In this document: positions 1 through 7,294 of the stretch, piece after piece
Layout: every line of letters starts with the position of its first letter
Position numbering within the stretch: the first letter of the stretch is position 1
Origin: VBDM01 sp035280025
GTDB taxonomy: Bacteria; Pseudomonadota; Gammaproteobacteria; Burkholderiales; SG8-39
Reading direction: 5' to 3'
Length of the DNA stretch: 38,532 nt
NCBI GenBank assembly: GCA_035280025.1
Contig: DATEGT010000221.1
Span: 1-38,532 of the forward strand
The notes under the pieces: generated by a model
The model's database searches: none
What the model was told of the DNA's origin: nothing
Seen by the model: the letters and a program-made list of their open reading frames with translations, nothing else
Position numbers and translations under genes: made by a program

Positions 1-2184
1 ACCGTCGGCGAGGACAAGCAGAGCATCGTTTCGAAGGTCAAGACCGGCCTCAACTCGTTCAAGGACCTCAAGCTGCCGATTGCCGAGCATTCCATCGCCG
101 GCTTCGTCGCCCTGTCGAAGAAGATGCTCAACCTGAAGGACGTCTACGACGAGAGCGAGCTCAGGGCGCACAATCCGAACCTGCGTTTCCTGCAGGAGGT
201 CGACAAGCGCACTGGCTATCGCACCAAGCAGATGCTGGTCGCGCCTGTGGCGGAGCCGGGGAGCTCCGAGCTGGTGGGCGTGGTCCAGTTGATCAACAAC
301 AGGGCCGGAGTGCCGTTCGGGCAACTCGCCGAAGAGGGTGTGACCGAGCTGTGCCAGACACTGGCGATCGCACTCAAGCAGCGGCAGAAACCGCAGGTCC
401 TCAAGACCAAGTACGACTTCCTGGTCGCGGATGCGGTGATTTCCGCGGCGGAATTCGAGCTCGCAGCGCGCTCGGCGCGCAAGAAGGCGGTCGACGTCGA
501 GGACGTCCTGACCCAGGAATTCCAAGTCAAGCTTCCGGCGATCGGCGCCGCGCTCGCCAAGTTCTTCGGAACGCCTTACGAACCGTTCAAGCCGGATCGC
601 ATCAAGCCGATGGATCTGCTGAAGAACCTGAAGCGCGAATACGTGGAATCCAACCAGTGGGTTCCCATCGAGGACTCCAAAGAAGGCCTGATCATCCTTT
701 GCCTCGATCCGGAGAGGATCAAGAGCTCGCGCATCGTGCAGAACGTCTTCCCGGGACGCAAGCTCGTGTACCGCGTTACGACCCTGAAGGAGTTCAAGGA
801 TACTCTGAAGGCCTTTTACGGGGCGGAGGCGGTCGACAGCGGCGACATCGGCGACATGCTTCACGATCTCGCCGAAGACGAGGGTCCGGTCGAGGCGGAG
901 GGAGACGACGTTTCCGCTGCGGCGGACAACGAGCTGGTCAAGCTCGTCAACAAGATCATCATCGACGCCTACAACCAGGGTGCGTCGGATATCCATATCG
1001 AGCCGTATCCCGGGAAAGCGAAAACCGAGATCCGCTTCAGGAAGGACGGCTCGCTGGTACCGTACATCGAAGTTCCGGGCTCGTACCGGAATGCCATCGT
1101 CGCGCGCCTCAAGATCATGTGCGACCTCGACATCTCGGAAAAGCGCAAGCCCCAGGACGGCAAGATCAAGTTCAAGAAGTTCGGGCCGCTCGACATCGAG
1201 CTGCGGGTGGCGACCATACCCTCCCAAGGCGGCGTCGAGGACGTCGTGATGCGTATTCTCGCGGCGGGCGAGCCCATTCCCCTGGACAAGCTCGGACTGT
1301 CGCCTTCGAATCTTCCGAAGCTGAAGGATACGGTCAGCAAGCCCTACGGGCTTTTCTTCGTGTGCGGCCCGACGGGCTCCGGCAAGACCACCACGCTGCA
1401 TTCGGTATTGGGCTTTCTCAACACGCCCGACACCAAGATCTGGACCGCGGAAGATCCTGTCGAAATCACGCAGAAGGGCTTGCGCCAGGTGCAGGTCAAC
1501 AAGAAGGCGGGCCTGGACTTCGCGGCGGTCATGAAATCGTTCCTGCGCGCCGACCCCGATATCATCATGGTGGGCGAGATGCGCGACAAGGAGACCACGG
1601 GGACGGGCATCGAGGCCTCGCTGACCGGGCACTTGGTCTTTGCGACCCTGCACACCAACAGCGCGCCCGAGTCGATCATCCGCCTGCTCGACATGGGGAT
1701 GGACCCCTTCAACTTCGCCGACGCACTCCTCGGGATTCTCGCGCAGCGGCTCGCCAAGCGGCTGTGCAGCAAATGCAAGCAGCCCTATACCGCGGGCGCG
1801 GACGAGATGAGGCACATCCTCCAGGAGTATTGCTCGGAGCTGCTCAACACGGGTCCGTTCAAGAAGGACGCGAAGGCGGCCTACGAGCATGTCTACAGGG
1901 ACCTGGCGAAGCACTACGCCAACGACAAAGGTCAGTTCACGCTTTATAGGGCAAAAGGCTGCGAGGCCTGCAGCAATGGGGGCTACAAGGGTCGGGTCGG
2001 TCTGCACGAGTTGCTGCTCGCATCCGACCTAATCAAGAAACTGATTCAGGAGCACGCCCGCGTCGCCGAGATCCTGGCGGTGGGCCTCGAAGAAGGCATG
2101 CGGACCCTGAAGATGGATGGAATCGAGAAAGTCCTTCAGGGCATCACAGACATGCCGCAGGTCCGCGCGGTCTGCATCAAGTAG
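1..2184 (+). CDS. GspE/PulE/PilB-type secretion ATPase with N-terminal GAF domain (5' partial)
   Basis: The reading frame is open from base 1, so the N-terminus lies outside the window; the first internal ATG (124) falls inside a GAF domain and is not the start. Counting from that ATG: the end of GAF (to about residue 90, with a VVQLINNR-type strand), a GspE N-terminal/MshEN-like domain (about 95-240), then the hexameric ATPase core. Visible motifs are Walker A GPTGSGKTTT near 415, Asp box AEDPVE near 442, Walker B IIMVGEMRD near 480 and the His box HTNSA. Two cysteine pairs near 548/551 and 613/616 form the zinc-binding module usual for GspE. The family powers pilus or type II secretion pseudopilus assembly at the inner membrane. 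No assembly partners (gspF, gspG, pilC, pilD) are in view. The GAF fusion is unusual for PilB proper and suggests ligand control (inference). The next gene also has a GAF domain. Confidence 0.9.
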   Translation, partial: TVGEDKQSIVSKVKTGLNSFKDLKLPIAEHSIAGFVALSKKMLNLKDVYDESELRAHNPNLRFLQEVDKRTGYRTKQMLVAPVAEPGSSELVGVVQLINNRAGVPFGQLAEEGVTELCQTLAIALKQRQKPQVLKTKYDFLVADAVISAAEFELAARSARKKAVDVEDVLTQEFQVKLPAIGAALAKFFGTPYEPFKPDRIKPMDLLKNLKREYVESNQWVPIEDSKEGLIILCLDPERIKSSRIVQNVFPGRKLVYRVTTLKEFKDTLKAFYGAEAVDSGDIGDMLHDLAEDEGPVEAEGDDVSAAADNELVKLVNKIIIDAYNQGASDIHIEPYPGKAKTEIRFRKDGSLVPYIEVPGSYRNAIVARLKIMCDLDISEKRKPQDGKIKFKKFGPLDIELRVATIPSQGGVEDVVMRILAAGEPIPLDKLGLSPSNLPKLKDTVSKPYGLFFVCGPTGSGKTTTLHSVLGFLNTPDTKIWTAEDPVEITQKGLRQVQVNKKAGLDFAAVMKSFLRADPDIIMVGEMRDKETTGTGIEASLTGHLVFATLHTNSAPESIIRLLDMGMDPFNFADALLGILAQRLAKRLCSKCKQPYTAGADEMRHILQEYCSELLNTGPFKKDAKAAYEHVYRDLAKHYANDKGQFTLYRAKGCEACSNGGYKGRVGLHELLLASDLIKKLIQEHARVAEILAVGLEEGMRTLKMDGIEKVLQGITDMPQVRAVCIK

Positions 2185-2230
2185 GAGGCGCGACGCGGCC
2201 CGATCCGCGGCCGGCTCACCCGGGGGGATC

Positions 2231-3886
2231 TTGGAGACCGACGACGATCTGTTTCGCCGTCTCGAGCAGCTCAACGAGATAGGCGCCGCGCTTTCGCAAG
2301 AAAAGAACCTCGACAACCTGCTCGAGAAGATCCTTCTCGCCGCGAAAACGATCACGCGCGCCGCCGGCGGGACCCTGTACACCCTGGAAGGTTCCGACGA
2401 GGGGCCGCGGTTGAGATTCGCGATAATGCGCAACGAGGCGCTGGGTATCGCGATGGGCGGGACCACCGGCAACCCCATACCTTTCTACCCGGTTCATCTG
2501 TACGGGAAAGACGGCAAGCCGAACAACCAGATGGTCGCAGCATATGCGGCTCTGACGGGCAAGACCGTCAATATCGCCGATGCTTACTCGCAGGAGGGGT
2601 TCGACTTCTCCGGGACGCGCAATTTCGACAGGAAAACGGGCTATCGCTCCAAGGCCTTTCTTACCGTACCGATGAGGAACCACGAGGGCGAGATCATCGG
2701 AGTGCTTCAGCTGATCAACCGAATGGAGCCGGGCACAAACGAAGTCGGCTCCTTCGGGGCCTCCGACCAGCGGCTTGCCGAGTCGCTAGCGTCCCAGGCG
2801 GCGATTGCCCTTACCAACCGCCAGCTCATCAACCAGCTCGAGGTGCTGTTCGAGTCCTTCATCGCGCTCATCAACACCGCCATAGACGAGAAGTCCCCGT
2901 ATACCGGGGGACATTGCCAGCGCGTTCCCGTTCTCACGATGATGCTCGCCGAGGCGGTGAACGAGACCTACGACGGCCCGCTCCGCGAATTCAAGATGAG
3001 CGACAAGGATCGCTATGAGCTGAAGATAGCCGGGCTCCTGCACGACTGCGGGAAAGTAACGACTCCGGTGCATGTCGTCGACAAGGCCACCAAGCTGGAA
3101 ACGATCTTCGACCGGATCCACCTCGTGGACACGCGCTTCGAGGTGCTGAAGCGCGATTTGGAGATCGAGGCGTTGAAGCGCAAGCTCGAAATCGCGCGCA
3201 AGACCGGGCTGAGCGAGAGCGCGGCGCGCGAAGAGTCTGCCCGCATCGACGAGACCCACCGCGACGGTTTGCGGTCCCTGGAGGACGATCGCCAATTTCT
3301 GCGCCAATCGAACGTCGGAGGCGAAGTCATGTCGGCCGAGGCCCGGGACAGGGTGAATCGCGTCGGCACCGACCGCAGATGGGTCGATGTCGCGGGAAGC
3401 GTCTCGGACTTTCTCACGCAGGATGAGATCAGGAATCTGACGATCGCCCGCGGTACTCTGACCCAGGAGGAACGCGAAACCATCAACCATCACATCGTCG
3501 CCACAATCAAGATGCTCGAGGCGCTGCCGTGGCCCAGACATCTGCGGAACGTGCCTGAATACGCCGGCGGGCACCACGAGCGCATGGACGGCAAGGGCTA
3601 TCCCCGGGGCCTGAAGCGCGAGCAGATGTCCGTTCAGGCGCGGGTCATGGGCATCGCCGATATCTTCGAGGCGCTGACGGCCAAGGATAGACCCTATAAG
3701 CGCGGCAAGACTCTCTCCGAGTCGCTCAGGATCCTGGGCAACTTCAGACTGAACGGACACATCGACCCGGATCTGTTCGACATATTTGTCCGCAAGAAGG
3801 TGTACCTCCGGTACGCCGAGCAGTTTCTTGACCGAGACCAGATCGACGAGATCGACGAGGCCAAGATACCCGGATATGCTCCCTGA
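2231..3886 (+). CDS. GAF-HD-GYP domain protein, probable cyclic-di-GMP phosphodiesterase
   Basis: The frame is open further upstream into the ATPase gene. TTG at 2231 is chosen because a GGGGGG purine run lies just before it and the encoded start LETDDDLFRRLEQLNEIG fits a GAF protein. Predicted 551 aa. A GAF domain spans about residues 15-195 and resembles the GAF of the upstream ATPase (shared DxxTGYRxK and GVxQLIN stretches). The HD domain has HDCGK at 271-275 and the HD-GYP signature HHERMDGKGYP at 448-458, the residues known to bind metal and act on cyclic-di-GMP. Between them lies a long charged, probably coiled-coil insertion (about 300-415), much longer than in minimal HD-GYP domains. 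The gene follows the ATPase by 46 bases, so co-transcription and co-function in pilus or secretion control are likely but inferred. Catalytic residues look intact. Confidence 0.88.
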   Translation: METDDDLFRRLEQLNEIGAALSQEKNLDNLLEKILLAAKTITRAAGGTLYTLEGSDEGPRLRFAIMRNEALGIAMGGTTGNPIPFYPVHLYGKDGKPNNQMVAAYAALTGKTVNIADAYSQEGFDFSGTRNFDRKTGYRSKAFLTVPMRNHEGEIIGVLQLINRMEPGTNEVGSFGASDQRLAESLASQAAIALTNRQLINQLEVLFESFIALINTAIDEKSPYTGGHCQRVPVLTMMLAEAVNETYDGPLREFKMSDKDRYELKIAGLLHDCGKVTTPVHVVDKATKLETIFDRIHLVDTRFEVLKRDLEIEALKRKLEIARKTGLSESAAREESARIDETHRDGLRSLEDDRQFLRQSNVGGEVMSAEARDRVNRVGTDRRWVDVAGSVSDFLTQDEIRNLTIARGTLTQEERETINHHIVATIKMLEALPWPRHLRNVPEYAGGHHERMDGKGYPRGLKREQMSVQARVMGIADIFEALTAKDRPYKRGKTLSESLRILGNFRLNGHIDPDLFDIFVRKKVYLRYAEQFLDRDQIDEIDEAKIPGYAP

Positions 3887-3913
3887 AAATGCGACGCCGT
3901 GAATTCAGGCGGC

Positions 3914-4219
3914 CTATGCCGGCAAGCGCGCCAGCTGCTCGATGAATTTCTCCGCGGCAAAGTCCGCGAATTTCTCGTCGTACCCGACTTCCCGCAGCTT
4001 CCGTCTCAGGGCGTTTCTCAACGCGGTCTTGCCTAGGAAACCTATCTGGCCTTCGCGCTCTGGGAGAGCGCCCGCGAAGATTTCTTCCAGTATCTCCTCG
4101 ATCCGGCTCTCGGTGACGACGCGCTCGGGGTCATTGGCAACCACCGGCGGAAAGCGCGCGCTGACCCTTTGCGACAAGCCCTCTACGAGGGCGTCGAACC
4201 TGCTGGAGTAGAAGAGCAT
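3914..4219 (-). CDS. Small conserved-looking protein of unknown function
   Basis: I do not recognise this protein. It is about 101 aa from the ATG at 4219; a GTG at 4309 would add 30 residues, but that extension is Arg/Pro-rich and looks non-coding. The sequence is charged and mostly helical, with no signal peptide, membrane segment or cysteine. The C-terminal part (FADFAAEKFIEQLARLPA) looks like an amphipathic helix. It runs opposite to its neighbours, facing the HD-GYP gene tail to tail with a 27-base gap, and its upstream side shares the intergenic region with the pilin promoter. No clear ribosome binding site precedes either start. Coding is supported by the open frame and compact composition only, so a spurious call is possible. 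Confidence 0.5.
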   Translation of the reverse strand: MLFYSSRFDALVEGLSQRVSARFPPVVANDPERVVTESRIEEILEEIFAGALPEREGQIGFLGKTALRNALRRKLREVGYDEKFADFAAEKFIEQLARLPA

Positions 4220-4361
4220 GGGACGAGGGCCGGGATCCCCGATTCGGAACCGGCGAAAGGATACCTCACAGGGCCGGGACAGTTCCAGCCGAGTGACGTG
4301 CAGCGTCACTCTTTGCCGTAACCCGGGATGCTAGGACGGCGTCATCCCCTCGCGGGGAAAG

Positions 4362-4380
4362 ATGACTCTGGAATAGTCAT
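4362..4380. promoter_or_regulatory. Inverted repeat upstream of the pilA sigma-54 promoter (candidate activator site)
   Basis: ATGACT and AGTCAT form a perfect 6-bp inverted repeat separated by seven bases (CTGGAAT). Its centre lies about 43 bases upstream of the -24 element and about 70 bases upstream of the predicted transcript start. Sigma-54 promoters need an upstream enhancer-binding protein, PilR in the case of pilA in Pseudomonas. Assigning this dyad to such a regulator is inference. An AT-rich stretch follows it (about 4375-4402). Confidence 0.35.
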
Positions 4381-4413
4381 TTATTTACAATAGGATAAGT
4401 AATCGTCTCCGGT

Positions 4414-4429
4414 GGGCATGCCGCTTGCT
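4414..4429 (+). promoter_or_regulatory. Sigma-54 (RpoN) promoter of pilA
   Basis: The sequence GGGCAT-N5-TTGCT matches the sigma-54 consensus TGGCAC-N5-TTGCW in all but two positions, with the invariant GG and GC doublets exactly 10 bases apart. The predicted transcript start is near 4440, giving a leader of about 38 bases to the pilin ATG at 4478. RpoN control of pilA is established in Pseudomonas and related bacteria. The site also rules out in-frame starts upstream such as 4412. Confidence 0.8.
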
Positions 4430-4477
4430 CTATCAAGCACGCAACGCCAATTTGGCGTCATCAGGAAGGAGAAATAC

Positions 4478-4969
4478 ATGAGAACGTTGCAGAAGGGCTT
4501 CACCTTGATTGAGTTGATGATCGTGGTTGCGATCATCGGCATTCTGGCCGCGGTTGCACTCCCCGCGTACCAGGACTACAGCAACCGTGCAAAGATCTCT
4601 GAAGTGATTCTCGCGGCCAGTGCGTGCCGGACGTCGATTACCGAGATCTACCAGAGCGGCAACAGCGCGACGCAGGCGGCCGACAACTGGGGCTGCGAAG
4701 TGACCGCTGCCACCCCGGGTGGAGCCTCCAAGTACGTCAAGAGCATCCACACGACCGTCGATGGTCTGGTGCAGATCGCGATCCAGGGCTTCGCGGCCAG
4801 CGCCAACATCAACGACACGATCGTGACGCTGCAACCCATGAAGGATCTGACCACCAAGCTGACGGTCGCCGACGTGGGCGGGGTTACCGTGTACGCCTGG
4901 CGTTGCGGTTCGACGCTCGACGGCACCAACCTGAACCCGAAGTTCCTGCCGGGTTCCTGCCGCGGCTAG
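4478..4969 (+). CDS. pilA: Type IV pilin (PilA-like major pilin precursor)
   Basis: Predicted 163 aa. The start is set by a strong ribosome binding site (AGGAAGGAG, 4463-4471) and by the class III signal: leader MRTLQKG, cleavage after Gly7, mature Phe1 and the invariant Glu5 (FTLIELM). The hydrophobic helix covers about residues 8-32 and ends in the usual LPAYQDYSNRAK stretch. Cysteines are at 50, 73, 143 and 161; the last two fit the C-terminal disulfide loop of type IVa pilins. The subunit would be processed by PilD and polymerised into the pilus. It has its own sigma-54 promoter and its own terminator, so it is mainly a single-gene transcript, as expected for an abundant pilin. Expression is likely controlled by RpoN and a PilR-type regulator. 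Confidence 0.95.
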   Translation: MRTLQKGFTLIELMIVVAIIGILAAVALPAYQDYSNRAKISEVILAASACRTSITEIYQSGNSATQAADNWGCEVTAATPGGASKYVKSIHTTVDGLVQIAIQGFAASANINDTIVTLQPMKDLTTKLTVADVGGVTVYAWRCGSTLDGTNLNPKFLPGSCRG

Positions 4970-4986
4970 TCGCAGACCTAGTCCCG

Positions 4987-5018
4987 AAAAAGGTACCCTT
5001 CGGGGTACCTTTTTTTTT
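4987..5018 (+). terminator. Rho-independent terminator after pilA
   Basis: A perfect stem (GGTACCC / GGGTACC, extended by A5/T5) closes a TTCG tetraloop and is followed by nine T residues. It begins 17 bases after the pilin stop codon. Confidence 0.95.
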
Positions 5019-5024
5019 CCTCCA

Positions 5025-6707
5025 ATGCCGGCAAGCATCCTAAGGCGCTTTCCCCTCTGGGGCGCCGCGGCCCTGATCGCGGGGCTCGCCAGCGCCCTGT
5101 ATTGGCCGTTCCTGCGCAATCCCCGGGTGTTCGACGACTGGGTTTTTTTCTCGGGGGAGATGTTCGCGTATTTCGCTACGCACCCTTTCGGCCTGGCGCT
5201 TCGCCTCCCGCCGTATTTCACGCTGGCCCTGACCGAAATGGAGGTCGGAACGATGATGGCGCACCGCGTTGTGAGCCTTGCCTTTCACATCGCTGTTGCG
5301 CTTGCCTTGTGCAGCCTGGCCTACCAGCTACTGCGCGCTGCGCTACCCTCGAGCGGGGCAGGCGAGGAAGCCGAGCGGAACGCAGCCCTGTGCGCGTGCG
5401 CCGCAGCTGTTCTGTTCGCGATTCATCCCGTTGCGGTGTACGGAGCAGGTTACCTGGTGCAGCGAACGATCGTGCTCGCGACCCTGTTCTCGCTGCTCTC
5501 GGCATGGCTGTTCGTGCGCGGACTCGTTCGGAGACGGCACTCCGACGCGCTGTACGCTGCGCTGATGTATTCCGTCGCGGTCCTGTCGAAGGAGCACAGC
5601 ATCCTCTTGCCCGGATCGACCATCCTGTCGGTTCTTCTCATCGGCGATCGGCGATTCGGACTCCGTCACGCGGCAATCCACCTCGCCGCCTGCGTGCCTG
5701 CCGCGGCCTTCGCCGTGTTTGTGAGAAGAGGCTTGATCGGACATGGGTACGAACCGGACTTCGGGGGCCTTGAGACGCAGCTCGAAGGCGTTTTTGCGCA
5801 CAGCGTGCAAGGCTTTTCCTGGGCCTTGAGCGCCGTGACCCAGGCCGGCCTGTTCTTCAAATATCTTGCAGTCTGGCTCTGGCCCGACACCGGGGCGATG
5901 TCGATCGACGTTCGCGTGGATTTCCTCGACACGTGGTCGGCGGGCTGGATCGCCCTCAGGGTCGCCGGCTTCTTGGCTTTCGGCGGGATCGGCTTTCTGC
6001 TCCTGCTGCGCAGGGGGCGCGTCGGGCTGGTGGGGTTCGGCATGCTCTACACGTGGAGCATGTACCTGGTAGAGTTCAGCACGATCCGGTTTCAGGAGCC
6101 CTTTGCCCTGTACCGCAGCTATCTCTGGGCGCCGGGATTGCTGATCGCCATCGCGGCGCTGCTGAGCGCCGCTCCGATACGCGCAGCCATGACCGGCGCA
6201 GTGCTCGCGGTGCCCGTTCTCCTGTACCAGGCGCACGATCGGCTCGTGACGTTTTCCAGTTCCCTGCTCCTTTGGGAGGACGCCTACCTCAAGCTCCCGG
6301 CGCAGCCGGTTCCCTGGGGATCGCGCACGCTCTACATGGTGGGCAGAGAGTATGTGTACAGCGGAAAGCGCGACAAGGCCGTTGAGGTTGCGGATCGATG
6401 CCTGGCGCAATATCCCGAAACGGTTCACTGCTATTTTGCGCGCGGGCTCATCCATTTTCTCGCGGGGGAGTACCAGCTCGCTCTGCCGTATTTGTCCCGG
6501 GTAGTGGAGTTGCGACCCGGGGGAGCGGTCGGCCACCACCGGCTCGGCCTGGTTCTGGAGCGTCTCGGGCGGATTCCCGAGGCGCTGGCCGAATACCGGC
6601 GCGCCTCCGAGCTGGGGTATTCGGGAGCCGACTACGAGATCGAGCGCCTGCAATCTGCGGGCACCGGCAGCGTCCCGCAGAAGCCGGGCCCTGCCGCGCG
6701 GCGATGA
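5025..6707 (+). CDS. Multi-membrane GT-C-type glycosyltransferase with C-terminal TPRs (TMTC-like); candidate pilin glycosyltransferase
   Basis: Predicted 560 aa. The N-terminal 400 residues hold about ten hydrophobic segments. The first loop carries a DD pair (Asp37-Asp38 in VFDDWVF), as in GT-C lipid-linked sugar transferases. The stretches AIHPVAVYGAGYLVQRT and SVAVLSKEHSILLP resemble the HPV.../LSKE signature of TMTC-like bacterial proteins. Residues about 435-545 form three TPR-like helix pairs. The ATG at 5025 has no good ribosome binding site and lies only seven bases after the T-run of the pilA terminator, so expression may depend on readthrough or a promoter not visible here. Position directly after pilA suggests pilin O-glycosylation, as TfpO/TfpW genes follow pilA in Pseudomonas, but this protein is not an obvious TfpO homologue. 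Membrane class is well supported; substrate is inference. Confidence 0.75.
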   Translation: MPASILRRFPLWGAAALIAGLASALYWPFLRNPRVFDDWVFFSGEMFAYFATHPFGLALRLPPYFTLALTEMEVGTMMAHRVVSLAFHIAVALALCSLAYQLLRAALPSSGAGEEAERNAALCACAAAVLFAIHPVAVYGAGYLVQRTIVLATLFSLLSAWLFVRGLVRRRHSDALYAALMYSVAVLSKEHSILLPGSTILSVLLIGDRRFGLRHAAIHLAACVPAAAFAVFVRRGLIGHGYEPDFGGLETQLEGVFAHSVQGFSWALSAVTQAGLFFKYLAVWLWPDTGAMSIDVRVDFLDTWSAGWIALRVAGFLAFGGIGFLLLLRRGRVGLVGFGMLYTWSMYLVEFSTIRFQEPFALYRSYLWAPGLLIAIAALLSAAPIRAAMTGAVLAVPVLLYQAHDRLVTFSSSLLLWEDAYLKLPAQPVPWGSRTLYMVGREYVYSGKRDKAVEVADRCLAQYPETVHCYFARGLIHFLAGEYQLALPYLSRVVELRPGGAVGHHRLGLVLERLGRIPEALAEYRRASELGYSGADYEIERLQSAGTGSVPQKPGPAARR

Positions 6708-6728
6708 GAATGTCGCGGAGCCGCCCGG

Positions 6729-7217
6729 CTAGGCTCTCCGCCGATAGAGTCCCGAGCGCCCGCCCGACTTCTCCAGCAACTTGATGTCTCCTATCGTCAT
6801 CGCGCGGTCGGCCGCTTTGCACATGTCGTAAATCGTGAGCAGCCCCACGCTCACCGCGGTCAGCGCCTCCATTTCCACCCCGGTTCGACCCAGAGTCTCG
6901 ACCGTGACGACAAGCCGGATCGTCGAGGTCCGCCTCTCCACGGAAAATTCGGCCGCGACCCGCGTGAGGTTGAGCGGGTGGCACAAAGGAATCAATTCGT
7001 CCGTGCGCTTGGCCGCCTGGATCGCGGCGACGCGCGCCACTCCCAGTACATCGCCCTTCTTGCTCCCGCCGGCGGCGATGAGCTTCAGCGTCTCCGAGGA
7101 CATGCTGATCGCCCCGCTCGCTTTCGCGACACGCCGCGTCTCCGCTTTCTCTCCGACGTCGACCATGTGCGCCTGGCCGGACGCATCGAAGTGACTGAAT
7201 TTTCTCAAAGGGCTCAT
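6729..7217 (-). CDS. moaC: Cyclic pyranopterin monophosphate synthase MoaC
   Basis: Predicted 162 aa from the ATG at 7217, preceded by AGGCGGA; this start gives the usual family N-terminus (MSPLRKFSHFDASGQAHMVDV). MoaC converts the MoaA product into cyclic pyranopterin monophosphate, an early step of molybdenum cofactor synthesis in the cytoplasm. Diagnostic stretches are MVDVGEK, LIPLCHPLNLT, GVEMEALTAVSVGLLTIYDM and the C-terminal EKSGGRSG. Length is normal. The gene lies tail to tail with the glycosyltransferase (21-base gap) and head to head with bepA. No other molybdenum cofactor gene is in view. Confidence 0.95.
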   Translation of the reverse strand: MSPLRKFSHFDASGQAHMVDVGEKAETRRVAKASGAISMSSETLKLIAAGGSKKGDVLGVARVAAIQAAKRTDELIPLCHPLNLTRVAAEFSVERRTSTIRLVVTVETLGRTGVEMEALTAVSVGLLTIYDMCKAADRAMTIGDIKLLEKSGGRSGLYRRRA

Positions 7218-7294
7218 TCGTCCGCCTATCGAAAGCAGGCCCCGGACGGTTGGCTCCAAGGGAACCGCTGCCGCACGGCGGTATCATATTATCC

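Noticed and set aside
351..1949. Plus-strand open frame of over 500 codons inside the ATPase gene
   Set aside because: It is a frame shadow of the GspE-type ATPase, whose Walker and zinc motifs are in another frame.
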